From contig JASVEC010000035.1 in assembly GCA_030770535.1 (NCBI GenBank), positions 62,001 to 126,000 on the forward strand: a stretch of DNA of 64,000 nt. The letters run 5' to 3'. The notes under the pieces were generated by a model. That model worked only from the letters and a program-made list of their open reading frames with translations. It did not search any database and was not told where the DNA came from. The stretch is from Batkoa obscura (taxonomy: Eukaryota; Entomophthoromycota; Entomophthoromycetes; Entomophthorales; Batkoaceae). Each line of letters starts with the position of its first letter. The first letter of the stretch is position 1. The translations under genes and the position numbers were made by a program. Shown here in pieces: positions 23,591 through 36,100 of the stretch.

Positions 23591-26500
23591 ATGCAGGAGT
23601 ATAATTTTAATAAACTAACCAATAAAGCTTATTTCAAGCAACGAGGTTATAATGAGCCTGAACCATTTATACGTCCTGAGCCCGTAACAAAAATTCAAGA
23701 AGAACGTTATAAATCTACTGCAAGATCCCAGTTGGTTCATAATCTCAATTTATTATCTCCAGAAAATAATGATTTGGGGAATTTATTACTTACTCTACCA
23801 GAAAAATTTAGTTATGCAATAAAGAATTCAACTTTTGTGGATGGACCTACCAATTTTCCAATAGCATTAAAAGAAAAGATAGAAGAATCTAAAGAAGATA
23901 TCAAAGCTGGATTTTTAGGATATTTAAATTTTGCTTATTTTATAATTGATGGAAATTTATATCTTTGGAATTATCAACAAGATGTTATTAAAGTAGAACT
24001 ACAAAAAAGTGATTGTTTAAGTGTACATTTAGCTAAAGCAAAAAAAGAGTGTTTTGATGACAATGTAGAATGGACATTGATGATTTGTTGTAAAAGTACA
24101 TTATCGGTAGTAGGAATATATTTTGATATTGAGAAAAATTTACAATTTGCTTATTCCCCATATACTTTAGAATATGCCTTTTCTAAAGATGTTACAATGG
24201 TTTCAACTATTGATGGCAGAGTGTTTTTTACTAATAATGATGAAATTTATGAAGTATTTTATCAGCTTAGAGAAACCTTATTTTCTCGTCGACTTGAAGT
24301 CAAAAAGTTAACTTCACCCAACTTAATGTCTTCTCTTTTTGGTTCAACCAGTGGGTATAGTAAAATCGTATTAGATGAAGATAGAAAGTTATTATATGCA
24401 TTTAAATCCATTGAGGAAATTGTTATGATTAGTTTAGGTGAAAAAGGAAATCAGTTTATAGTTCAAAAAAGTTTCAAATTTGATACAAGTAATATTGATC
24501 CTTTATATAGTCCTAAAATTATGGAAGCTCTTGCTTCGGGTATTATTGAATTACATCCTATTCCTTTAGCTCAATCAAATATTGTTAGATTTGTTATTTT
24601 AACGCATAACGGTGCAAGCATATTTTATAGAGAAAATAAAAATTCAATAAATAATAGGGCACTTCCATTAGAATATCATGCTTTTCTTAGCCCTGCAGCT
24701 ACAATCAATATCGATTTATCTCCCGTTACATTTTATAATAATGGATTGACATTATCATCTTATAAAAAGGAAGAAAAAACATTGATTAGTTCACGTTATT
24801 TAGAAAGTACACCTGGATTAAATGATAATAAGATTAATGATTTAGTTTATAATTATTATGTTAAAGGAGATGTACTGGATATGATTGAGTTACCACCTGT
24901 TCCAACGGACCTTATATCAACAAAAAACAATGGAATTTCATTAGTAACACCGGATGATACAGTAGGGCAATATTATCGACCATTTCGTACTTTTATGATA
25001 TTAACAACTGAAGGTTTGTATTGTATACAAAAATTTCGACCAATTGATTGCTTGGAAGAAGCCATTACAAAGAGTCCCAATGATCGAGTAGAAAATTTTA
25101 AATTTAATTCAATATTAGAGTATTATGGAAAAGCAGAAGTTATTTGTATGTTGTTATTTTTATTATCTCATCATCCAGTGAGTAGAATGGGTAAATCAGG
25201 GTATACTGGAATGTATGGTATAGTAAATAGACCAACAAGACAAATTAAATTAATGAAGCAATGCTATAAATATATTGAAAAAATCAAAGATAAAGCTACT
25301 TTACAAAGTATTGAAGTTAATTCACTTAAAAAATATTGGGCTCCTGGAAGTACAATTTGGATTAAAAATAGCGCTAGTTATATTGGATTTTTAAAATTAG
25401 TTACAAGATTATTACAACCTATTTGGAAAACTCATTTTATTAAATCATTAATTATTGATAATAATAACACATTTGAATTTGGTGCATCAAAAGATATTTT
25501 AGACGTTATTAATCCTAATTTAACAGCTGTTATTAATTTAATTCATAATATATCTCATTATAATGAATATAAACGATTAGGTACTGAAGAAAATGATACA
25601 CTAACAGGGCCAACTTCTGTAGTAAATAATAATAATTTAGAATCGGAATGGGAAGAAATCGAGTTATTTAGACAGTTAAGACAACAAGTAGATCGTGCTA
25701 GAGAATTAATTAACTTTCAACAAATCTTACTTGAGCTTAATGATGCTGGAATATTCAATTCACTTGAACAGGATACAATTAATAAAATAAGTTCACTTAC
25801 TTTTGAAGACTTAACAGATATAAATAAATGGCACATATTGTTCAATCAAATAATAGCCGTGGTAGTTAAAGAAAAGGGAACTTCATCAACAGAAAATGTA
25901 TCTGTATTAAGTCCATTCAAACATTTCTGTCCTAACATATTATCAGAAGATAGTTATCATTATTTCAAAGGACTTGAAAACATATTAATTGCTAGTGTCC
26001 AACCCTCCTTTCACTTATCTACTTTATTTATTCGATTAGCACAAGATTCCTTTGATGAAATGAAAACTATTTTATCAACAGATAAACTTTTAGGTATTAT
26101 TCAAGATTATTGTGAGTTAGGTTTTTGTAATGGAGCTTTAATGGCCATTGCAAATACAATCACAAAGATTAATAACCAAAAATTGGAATTAAACTTTGAA
26201 GCTAAAAAAATAGAAATTCAAGATTATTACCAATTAGCTATTATACCATTGACTCATATTTATCCAATAATGAAAGCCAATTTTAATGCGTTTGAATTTA
26301 CTAAAGATTATAGAAACATAAAAGCAAGTTTGATGAAGATCTTTAATTCATGTTTAGATAAAAACTTCCATTATGTTATTTATGAATGGTTTATGGAATC
26401 TGGTCATATTAAAATGTTAATTGAATTCCAAACACCTTATTTAGAACAGTTTTTAAAAGAAAAACATAGTTCTATTGATAATGAATTTTTACAAAGATAT

Positions 26501-27779
26501 TTATCCCATCATAAGCGTTACTTAGAAGCTACTGAAATTTACTTTAAACGAGCTATTATTGAGAGGTAAAATAATATATTATAATGTATATAATAATTTT
26601 TTTATTAAATTAATTTTAATCAATTAGCTCTGAAATGTCATTACAAAAAAGAATCGAATTTTTACAAAAAGCAGATTATCAATCGGATGACTTTAGGATC
26701 AAAGATAAAAGTTATAATAGAGACAATATTCGTAAAAATATCAAGTATATGCTCCGAATTGCTAGGTTGCAAGATTTGATGGTAAAGGAATTGATTTCAG
26801 CTTCCCATCTTGCTAAAGATTTGACTGAAGAAGCTATTAAAGGGTTAAATTTTAAATTATATGAACCTGCTGAGGTTATTTTTTAATTTTTTAATTATTT
26901 AAATATTTATTAAATCAATTTTTTAGCTTTATGATGAATTTATTGAGTCTCTTGAATTACCTATGTCTGAAATTGCAATTACAATTTTATTTTTTAATCA
27001 ATCAAAGAGTAGAAAGGAACTTATTGTACTTATTGAAGAATGGTACAAATTATGTAAGATATAGTTCAATTTTTAAACTGTTGTCACTAATGTTTTAATA
27101 GTAAAGAAAAATACGGTTAAAGTAGATTTCCCAAAGACATTGAGAGAAAACTTAAATTCGATTGTAAAAGCAGTTACCAAATGTCATGAAACATCGTATA
27201 TAAGTAAGTTAAATTTGGTATCAAATAAGATTTAATTAACAACTTTTTAGAATATTGGCATGTACCTTTATTCCGGGTGTTTGCAGAAAATATCAATACA
27301 ATTACACTTGAGTGGGTTATAGATTCATTATCCGAATTAGGTTATACTTCATTTGAAATTTTAGGATTTTTGATGACTGCTTTGAATAATGATGTAATAT
27401 ATTCAATTTATAATAAACATAGTTTAATATTTTTTGAAATAGGAATATCCATTCAGTTCACCCAAATTTTGTCATGAAGTATTGAATTTAATATTTGCTT
27501 TGATTGAAGATCAAAGTGATACTATGCTTAAAAATAAGTAAGTAAAGTCAGTTTTTCATTTTATTTTATTTTATCCACTTTTCTAGACATCAAGATATTA
27601 CCCATGCATTATCAACGATCCCTCACACTGTCCCAACGCTTACAGATAGAATTAAAGCATATGAAGTACCTAAACAACGCTTTGATTTTGATTATAAATT
27701 TAGAAAACATAGGTATGATGTATTGAATTCATATACTGATGAAAGAAGTACCAAAAGTAGGAGAATTGGAAATAATTAA
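23591..27779 (+). CDS. NUP155: Nup155/Nup170-type nucleoporin, paralogue B (best conserved)
   Basis: Exons 23591-26565, 26628-26874, 26927-27053, 27102-27203, 27251-27393, 27443-27537 and 27587-27779 give 1293 aa, close to the family's 1300-1500. The N-terminus begins MQEYNFNKLTNKAYFKQRGY. The beta-propeller includes GYLNFAYFIIDGNLYLWNYQ, the signature strand of Nup155, and GRVFFTNNDEIYEVFYQ; KFRPIDCLEEAI ends the propeller. The helical C-terminal half includes FCNGALMAIANTIT and the conserved exon ending EIYFKRAIIER. It is the most family-like of the three copies, so likely the one carrying the ancestral role as inner-ring scaffold of the nuclear pore. It lacks the two introns that delimit a 75-nt exon in A and C; the six downstream introns correspond in position and phase to those of paralogue C. 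Confidence 0.92.
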
Positions 27780-28894
27780 GAAAAGGATTAAAAAAGTTAA
27801 GATTCAATTGTATTCGTAGTGGTTTCAAACTTAATTCTAGTTGATATACTGAATTAAAAATTGTTCACGTTAAGTATATATTTTTTGAGTTTTTTAAAAT
27901 ATGATTCGAGTAGTATTTTTAGTGATGTAGTTTTAAGTGCATTTAAGATGTATTGTTTTTTTTGAAGTATTTTTATTAAATAGTTATGTTTTATAAGCTT
28001 TATTTATTTCACAGAAAGAATAACCTTTGAGTTAAAATGTTATGTTAAAATTAATATTAATTGTCAATTTAGAATTTTGGATCTTTTGTGAAATATCGCT
28101 TTGTCAGTCTCATGGTTAATTATAGCATAACAATCGCCTAAGCTGTTGTGTTCTTGAGTTCAGAGAAAATCAATCCCACGTTCTTAGTTTGATTTGCTAT
28201 GAGAATTTCTAGCTCCATCCCAAAGAATGTTATCTTCTCATTTTGATATTTATACTTTTCAGAGTATAAAAGAGCTTACAGAGTATAGTAGTTCGAAGCT
28301 TTTTAACTGAATTATTCCCTGATATCTCGAACATTTAATAAAACCACTAAGTTTTCTTAATAGTACTTTACATAGATTTTACATTAGTATTGTCTATTCT
28401 ATTTGTCTTATATAGCTTGTAACCTATTACATGCTATCCCTCATAATCCAAGTCTACCTTAGTCACATAAACTAAGACCTTTCGACTTATAGAGTAGTCA
28501 ACCCAGCAATAGCTGTCCTTGACTCCAAACCCTGAGTACCAGATTTCACACTTTTTATATTGAGCTCTAAATGTTTTGCTAGCTGTTATCTGAGTGAAAT
28601 TTAGGAATTTTTAAATTGTTGTATGCATATAAAAAAGGTTGACAGTTCTCTGAATAGCTTAGTTGATTTGTTAAAACTAAGTTTTATAATTAGAGATGTT
28701 TTTATTTGAAATTGTAAAATGGAAAATTTTAAATGGGGATGTCTAAGTTAATTTCATTTTCCTATCCAATTTTTAAATATAATTCTTTTTTTAAAATTTA
28801 TTAGTAATTATAAAAGTTTAAAAAAAGTACTAATTAAAATTTAAATAATCATCTGAAATTTAGCTAAATTTTGAATAGATTAAAATCAAATATT

Positions 28895-28993
28895 TGGGGA
28901 TGTTTTTTTGGTTTCATTATTTTTCCATTTTTTAAACGCTATTTGAGTGGAAAGATTGTTGGCAAAATTCTTAAACAAAATAGTACATCCCCA
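28895..28993 (+). mobile_element. ~100-bp TIR element, copy 7
   Basis: TTGGGGATG left, CATCCCCA right; core aaacgctatttgagtgg. Confidence 0.9.
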
Positions 28994-29402
28994 TTTGTTC
29001 AATATAAGCAGCTATCATGGTAAAAATAAAAATATTAAAATGAGTTGTTTTTAATAGAAGCATAAGCTAATGATTTGTTAAGCTTTTTTAATAATAAAAA
29101 TGATATTATTAAATAATATAGTAATTTCAAAGATTGAAATATGTAAAAATTAAAGAAATTATTTGAGCTTATCAAATGCAAAAGCTTTAAGTAAAGTATA
29201 TAAATGATCTTAAATTTTGTTTCAAACAGTTTTATTAATTGTTTTATAGTTTTTGTTTTTAAATAAAAATAGTAATATAAAATTTAAGTTATTAAAATGA
29301 TTTATTTGTTAGCATGTTAATACAAATTTAATACTTTTTTATAACAGATTTCTTAAAATAAAATTATTACATTATGTCTGGAAATTTTAAAGGTAAATAA
29401 TA

Positions 29403-29501
29403 TGATGATATTTTTTTTGGCTTCATTACTTTTTCTATCTTTTAAACACTATTTGAGTAGAAAAATTATTAGTGAAATTCTTATACAAAAATACATCTCT
29501 A
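29403..29501 (+). mobile_element. ~100-bp TIR element, copy 8
   Basis: TGATGATATTTTTTTTGG left, CATCTCTA right; eroded ends, clear core. Confidence 0.87.
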
Positions 29502-29658
29502 CATGCTTTGAATCTTTTTTAAAGCTATACTAAATAACAAATTCATTATGATTTGTTAAAATTAAACTAATTAAAATTTACTATAAATAACATGAAACAA
29601 AGTTAATTTACTAAAAATGAACAATCTAATATTCAAAAAACAGCTTTATTTTTAAATT

Positions 29659-31722
29659 TTAATTATCAATTGGAACTGGATAAGGGGTTGTATAATTAAT
29701 CCATTTAGCGGACCAATTCAAACATTCATTCATCCATTTAAGTGAATTAGCATTTCTAAGTACATGATGTGATTCATTAGGAAAATATAGGAATTTAGCT
29801 GGTATTTTTCTTCTTAACAAAGCATTATAAGTCGCTATCCCTTCACTTTCTGGTACTTGATAATCTTTACCACCATGAATAACTAACATTGGTGTTTTCC
29901 ATTTTTGAATATAACTTGAAGGAGAATCCCTTAGTGCAATAGATTTTACTTTAGTATCCCATATATCTCCCCCCAATTCTGCAGTCATAAAATGTTGTAC
30001 ATCAATAGTATGATATAAATGAGTTAAATCAAATATACCAGCATGGGAAACAATGGCTTTGAATAGGTTTGTCCGACCATTTAACATATTCATCATATAG
30101 CCGCCATAGCTACCACCCCATGCAATGACTTTGGTTGCATCTAAATATTTATGTTCTTTTAATACATAGTCTAATCCCTTCAATGTATCTTCCACAGGTA
30201 ATGTACCCCAATTACTAATAACTGAATTTATAAATTTATGACCCCAACCATAAGAACCATGGAAATTAATACTAACTAAAACATAACCGGCATTAACAGG
30301 TATTTGATAATTCCATCGATTGGACCAATTATCATTAAATGGGTTTTCAGGACCACCGTGAGACCAATACATTACTGGGTATTTTTTAGTAGAATCAAAA
30401 TTAGGTGGTTTAATTATAAAACCTTGCACTGTTTGATTTAAAGCACCAGTGAAATAAAAAGGTTCATACGAATTTAATTGAAATTGTTGTAAATATTCAA
30501 TATTAATATTTGATAATAGTTTTAAATCATTACCATCTTTTTTAACTGAATATAATTCTTGTGGATGTTTTGAAGAATGTCTTACTACTATTAATTCATC
30601 TTTTAATTCTTTTAATAAAGAGGTACCTCCTGTTTTGACTATTGCTTTATATTCTTCTGTTTTTATATTTAACTTAAATAATTTATCGTAGCCATTATCA
30701 GGTATTGTCAAATATAAACAATCTCCATCATTTGAAAATGTAATAACTTCAAAATGAGCATCCCAATTTTTAGCTATTATTTGAGTCTTCTTTGTTTCTA
30801 AATTATAATACACTATCTTTGTTTTATCTGCTGTATTAATATCACTATCCATTTGAACCCAAGCTAAATAGTTTCCATTAGGTGAAAATTTGGGACTTGT
30901 AATTAAACCTTTATCTTTTTCAGATATTAATATAGGTTCTGATTTTCCGTCAGTAGCTACTAAATATAATTCAACAGTGGATTTAATAGCTTGATATTTA
31001 GTATTTGGACGAGTTAAGAAAGCAACCCATTTCCCATTTGGGGATAAAGCATAAGCATGATCTTCATAGTAAGGTCTTAATGGGGATTCCAAATTGGGAA
31101 TATTTTTTAATAAATCAATACTCTCACTGACTATTTTATCCTTAAAGAAATCACTAACAAATACATGTTGATTAATGTAATCATACCATTGATCCCAATT
31201 TCGAACATAACTTTGTTCAAAAGTAACTCCGCTACTAAAACTTTTTTGCATCTTTTTAACAGTTACTCCAGAGGTAAAGATTAATTTGTTGTGCTCTAAA
31301 TTGATTTTAACTCCATTAATATCTCCCACTGTAAAATTACTATGTTGAAATAAAGAACTTTTGCCCAATTTTAAATCTAAGGACCAAATATTGGGACTAC
31401 CGGATCTTTCGGATACAAATGCAATTCGATTTTCATCAATAAATGAAATAGGGACAAAATCATTAGTTGTTAATTCGGTGATATCTTTAGTTACATTAAG
31501 GGTAGTATCCAATAATTTATATAATGTAGTTTTACGATCTGTTTCCTTATTATAGGTAGTGGAGGAGTAAATAAATTGAGTTCCATTATCGGAGGAGGTA
31601 AAATAGTATGGACGAGCCATGGTCACTAAATCCGAAGGTGTAAAAGCTACACTTTGGCTTAAGACAGCCAATGGTGTAATGCATAAAGTTATTAATGATA
31701 TAACAAATGGCTTATGAACCAT
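29659..31722 (-). CDS. Secreted dipeptidyl-peptidase 5 (S9 prolyl oligopeptidase family)
   Basis: Uninterrupted 687-aa frame with a signal peptide (MVHKPFVISLITLCITPLAVLSQ). The N-terminal part is a WD-like beta-propeller, for example GKWVAFLTRPNTKY and SPKFSPNGNYLAWVQMDSD. The C-terminal alpha/beta-hydrolase domain carries the nucleophile Ser in WGGSYGGYMM (about residue 538), Asp in HGGKDYQVPE and His in NESHHVL. These are the S9 triad. Length and layout match fungal DPPV/DPP5, a secreted enzyme that releases X-Ala and similar dipeptides from peptides and is a known allergen/antigen family in fungi. It is intronless. A decayed paralogue lies at 49318-51338. Confidence 0.95.
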   Translation of the reverse strand: MVHKPFVISLITLCITPLAVLSQSVAFTPSDLVTMARPYYFTSSDNGTQFIYSSTTYNKETDRKTTLYKLLDTTLNVTKDITELTTNDFVPISFIDENRIAFVSERSGSPNIWSLDLKLGKSSLFQHSNFTVGDINGVKINLEHNKLIFTSGVTVKKMQKSFSSGVTFEQSYVRNWDQWYDYINQHVFVSDFFKDKIVSESIDLLKNIPNLESPLRPYYEDHAYALSPNGKWVAFLTRPNTKYQAIKSTVELYLVATDGKSEPILISEKDKGLITSPKFSPNGNYLAWVQMDSDINTADKTKIVYYNLETKKTQIIAKNWDAHFEVITFSNDGDCLYLTIPDNGYDKLFKLNIKTEEYKAIVKTGGTSLLKELKDELIVVRHSSKHPQELYSVKKDGNDLKLLSNINIEYLQQFQLNSYEPFYFTGALNQTVQGFIIKPPNFDSTKKYPVMYWSHGGPENPFNDNWSNRWNYQIPVNAGYVLVSINFHGSYGWGHKFINSVISNWGTLPVEDTLKGLDYVLKEHKYLDATKVIAWGGSYGGYMMNMLNGRTNLFKAIVSHAGIFDLTHLYHTIDVQHFMTAELGGDIWDTKVKSIALRDSPSSYIQKWKTPMLVIHGGKDYQVPESEGIATYNALLRRKIPAKFLYFPNESHHVLRNANSLKWMNECLNWSAKWINYTTPYPVPIDN

Positions 31723-33115
31723 TTTTATAAAGCGACAACTAATTTTATTATTATTGAATTTAATAAAATATGGAGTGTTTTATTGAGTATTTATACTTTT
31801 GTTATAAACACTCGATAATACTTATGTTAATAAAGATTAGTAATTCAAAACAATCATTATTTGTGTGCTAATTGTATATATCAACCTTATTTTTTTATTG
31901 AGTTAAATTTAATTATAATTGAAAATTGGGATATTCTAAATGGTTGAAATTATTATTTTTCTATCTAATTAAATTCATGATCATGTTATAATTGATTAAT
32001 ATTTTAAAAAAATATCGCTTTAACAAGTATTTATGGTAAAAGTTATTAAAAAATATTAATCCTTAAAATATATTATTTTTCATAAGTGTAATGCTATATT
32101 TTATTTTAAATTAGTACAATATTTATATATGCTATCAAATATAAGCATTTAATATACTACAACTATCCTTTCTATTTTTAATAACTACATCCAATAACTT
32201 CCTGATTAATTGTTTTAAAGAATAAGGATAAGGGTTTTATTAAATGTCATAATATTTTCTTGAATTCAATTATTCAAAGTATAATAATAATATATTAATT
32301 CAACATCACATCACTCATTTTGATTTTCTTGCAGAGATTTAGCTAAATATGGAAATTACTAAAAATAATTGAATTATTCAAATTCAAATCCAAAGATAAA
32401 TGAAATAATAGAATAGTTAATATGTTATAGAAACAAAGTAATTGAAATTTACTTTTATTAGTAGATACTATAATAGTTAAAGTTTATTCTATTTACTATT
32501 ATTACTTAACCTTATTTCAAATTCCTTTTTAAAAACCTTAGATATCATTCTAAATAGTTCAAAATAAAGTTGAAATTTCAATAGTTTTATTGTATATTAG
32601 TTTAAAAAAATAATTAACCTCGAAATGATAGACAGAAAACTCGCTTATTATAATCGGAATAAAAGAATCTCTACTTTTTTCTTATTTCAATTTACTCAAT
32701 GCTCTAGTAAATAATTCGATTTTTTAACCATTAGAATTCTCCAAAATGGAAGAAGCAAAAGCCGATTTATCCAAGATTCAAATTTTGAATCAAAACTTTA
32801 AACCTTAATTTTTACCATTTATAGCAATTTTTTTTGAAAAGTGCGTAAATGGAAATGAAAATTAAATTATTAAATTATATCTAATATTATAACAATTGAT
32901 ATTAATATAATAAAGTTAATAAAAAAATAAAATAGTTTGTTTTTTTAGGAACATTATCAAACTATTATGATTAATATCAAATTAAATTATAAGACCCATT
33001 AGGCAGATTAAAAAGAATTAGCTATAAGATAAAAAACAATCAAAAAACTTGATTATTCAATTTAAAAAAGTATTTTATATTTAAATAATAAAAAAAGAAT
33101 TCCCTGCATTTCCGA
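31723..33115. other. Intergenic, no gene or clear element seen
   Basis: 1.4 kb of AT-rich spacer upstream of DPP5 and downstream of nucleoporin paralogue C. Nothing beyond homopolymer runs. Confidence 0.6.
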
Positions 33116-36100
33116 TTATTCTAAGGTAGATGATTCCTTATTAAAAGTAAAATTATTCGGTGGTAATCCAACTTGATAACTATTTTTATCACTACGATTC
33201 CTTTTCCATTCGTTAATGAACTCCTCTTTATTTTCCAAATCCAATATTCTTTTACGTTGTTTACAATTTTCTAAGTTTTCTCTTTTCATTTCCTCTCTTA
33301 CTATTTCTCCATATTTTTCTTCTAATAAATTGATTGGTGTTAAATGCTCATTATATCTTTTGCCATAATTTATTAATTGATGTCGATAAGTGGAAAGTTC
33401 CTGTTGTTTTTTATTATCTTCTAAGGCGGTTGAAAATGATTTTGCTTTTCTTGCAGATAATGGTAAATGTTGAATTAATTCTTGTAAATAATCCTTTTCG
33501 ATTGAATTCTGTGGTTGAATATTATATAAATAAGGTGTAACAAACCCAATTCTATATAAAATTAAAAGATTAATACAATATTATTATTATTACTAGAACT
33601 CACTCTTTTTCCAATTCATAGTTGTTCTTCATATACATAATAATTGAATGAATTGCTTTTAATATATTAATATTAAGAATGTTATTCTTTGAATTTAGAT
33701 TCAATTGAAACTAAAAATAAAAACAAAATAATAGAGATTAATTATAAATCATAATAAAATGATTAATAAACTACCTGGTTTTTTAACATTGATTTTAATC
33801 CTAATAATAAATCGTTATTTTTAAAACCGAATTCGATTAAATGTTGAATTATCCATTCAAGATTAACGGAAGTTATATTGGAAAATTCACATAAAAATAG
33901 TTGAATAATGGGTTCTATAAATGAATTAAAATAATTAATATTAATTATAATAACAATATAGTATATATAATAAAACTTACTTAAATGAATATGATTCAAT
34001 GGTTTACTTACATATTCAAAGATTGATTTTAATTCTTTCATTATAGTTTCTGCTTCTTCAAAAGTCTCGTTTTTATTTACTGATAAATAATAAATAATGA
34101 TTTTATTAATTTATTAACATTATCTATAATTTATTAACTTACTTTGATTAAATAAATTTCTCCATAATTTTTCTGCTTCTATTTCATTAAAAATATTACC
34201 AAATGCTAATTTATAAATAATTTGTAATTTTATATAATTATTGAAATTATCTAATTCATGAGTCATCTAAATTAAAAAACAAAAAGAATTAAACTCAAAT
34301 GATAATAACATACAATTAATACTTACTTCGTCAATGGAATAATACCTTTGATTTAATCTGTCAATTATATTTTGATATTTATCAATTTGTTCGTTTTCTT
34401 TTGTTCTAATTTCTCCTTGTAATATACGTTGAAAATTAATCATTTTAACTCCATGATTAATCTTATGTAACCATTCATATTTGAAACTTTCTTCTTCATT
34501 TTTATGAATTTTATGAGCAGAATTATCTGCTTTTATTAATAGTTTCATTCTTTCGTATAAATCTAAACTTTCTCTAGAATAAGAACATAAGAGAATATTC
34601 AAGAATTTAACTTAAAAAAAGCTTACAAATTACTCATCGCTTTTTCCGTATATAATTTAGTTAACTTTAAATAATCTTGATTATACTCATAATAAACTTC
34701 CAAAATAGGTTGACTATTAGCAGTGACTTTACTTGATGCTAAATATTTTTCCAAGTATTCGTTCTTAAAATCAAACAATAAATATGCCAGTCCATTTTGA
34801 ATATAATATTCATAAATATAATCATACAATTGATCATCTTTCAATTCCATAAGTACAGTTTCAATAAATTTTAAAACAGTTTGATATTCTGTTAATGTTG
34901 AACTTACTTGAGTATACCCCGTTTGTGGTGTATATTGAAATTTGATATTATTATTAATGGATTTTTCTTTTTCTTCTCTTTTTAACATATCTTCTTTTTT
35001 TAATAATGGTAATAAATGATTTAATGGTAATTCTAATAATTTATAATATTCACTATTTATTATATTATTATTATCATGTCCTTCTTTTGTCATTATAGTT
35101 GATATTAATTTTAAATTATTAATAATAGTTTGAATGGCATTAATAGGTTGATTTGATTCCAAATAAAGATTTACTATTAATTGAAGCTTCCTTTTACTTA
35201 ATGGCTGTTTGTTAAGCTTCAAAGTTGATTCTGCTTTACTTTGGTAATCTAGCTTATAAAACTTATTACTTTGTGTTAAACTTAAATTTAGATATTCCAT
35301 AGCCTATTAAATAAGGTTAATCTTTATAATTATACTGGAATAGCTATTATTTTACCTTATAAACATAATATTCATTTTCAGATATTAAAGTAGGACAATA
35401 TTGACGAATAATTTCCAACACAGATGAATCCTAAAACAATAAATTAATAAAACAACACTAAACAAACAATAAATAAAACATACTGTATCTTTGGCTTCTT
35501 TTAATTCTTTAATTGTATTAATTAAACCCAAAATAATAAATTCAATAAATTCTGTGTTATTATTATTATTTAAATTTAAAATATCATTAAATGTTAGTTG
35601 AGATAAATTAATAATAGATTGTTGATCTAATTTTTTAATTAAATATAATGTGTTTAATTCAAATAATAATAACAAAAATTCTATTAATTCTAGTATTCGA
35701 TTAATGACTTTGATTAATTCATCTATTAATGGATTTGATTGATTTATTGGTAATAATTTTCTATCGCTATTGTAAAATTGAACCAAATCATTATCATTGT
35801 TACTATTAAATAAACTAAATTGACTTAATACAACAATGAATTGATAAATGGATTTTTGTATAAATTTTAATTTAGTGATATTATTATTAAATTGAATATT
35901 AACAATTTGTTGATTTTGATTTGTATTAACTTTTAATAATGGTGTATTAAAGATTGGTGATAAAATACCAGCTAATCCACGAATACAAGCTAAATATTGA
36001 ATCTTTTTCTCAATTTTTTCTTGTTGACCATTGACTTGTACTATTATATAACTTTTATTAAATAATGATTCATATTGTTGATAGTTTTTTAGAATAATGT

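Larger units (their letters stand above)
27780..29658. other. Convergent intergenic region, gene-free, with TIR element copies 7 and 8
   Basis: 1.9 kb between the ends of paralogue B and the DPP5 gene. A patch at about 28090-28620 is less AT-rich than its surroundings but shows no frame, splice pattern or tRNA fold I could support. The rest is AT-rich spacer. Confidence 0.6.

Noticed and set aside
28380-28620. tRNA-like or SINE-like segment
   Set aside because: A minus-strand GGTTTGGAGTC loosely resembles a B box, but no A box at proper spacing and no cloverleaf could be found.
28734-28800. Another TIR element copy starting AATGGGGATGTC
   Set aside because: Only the left end matches; neither the core nor the right end is present. 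A similar weak case lies at about 31923.
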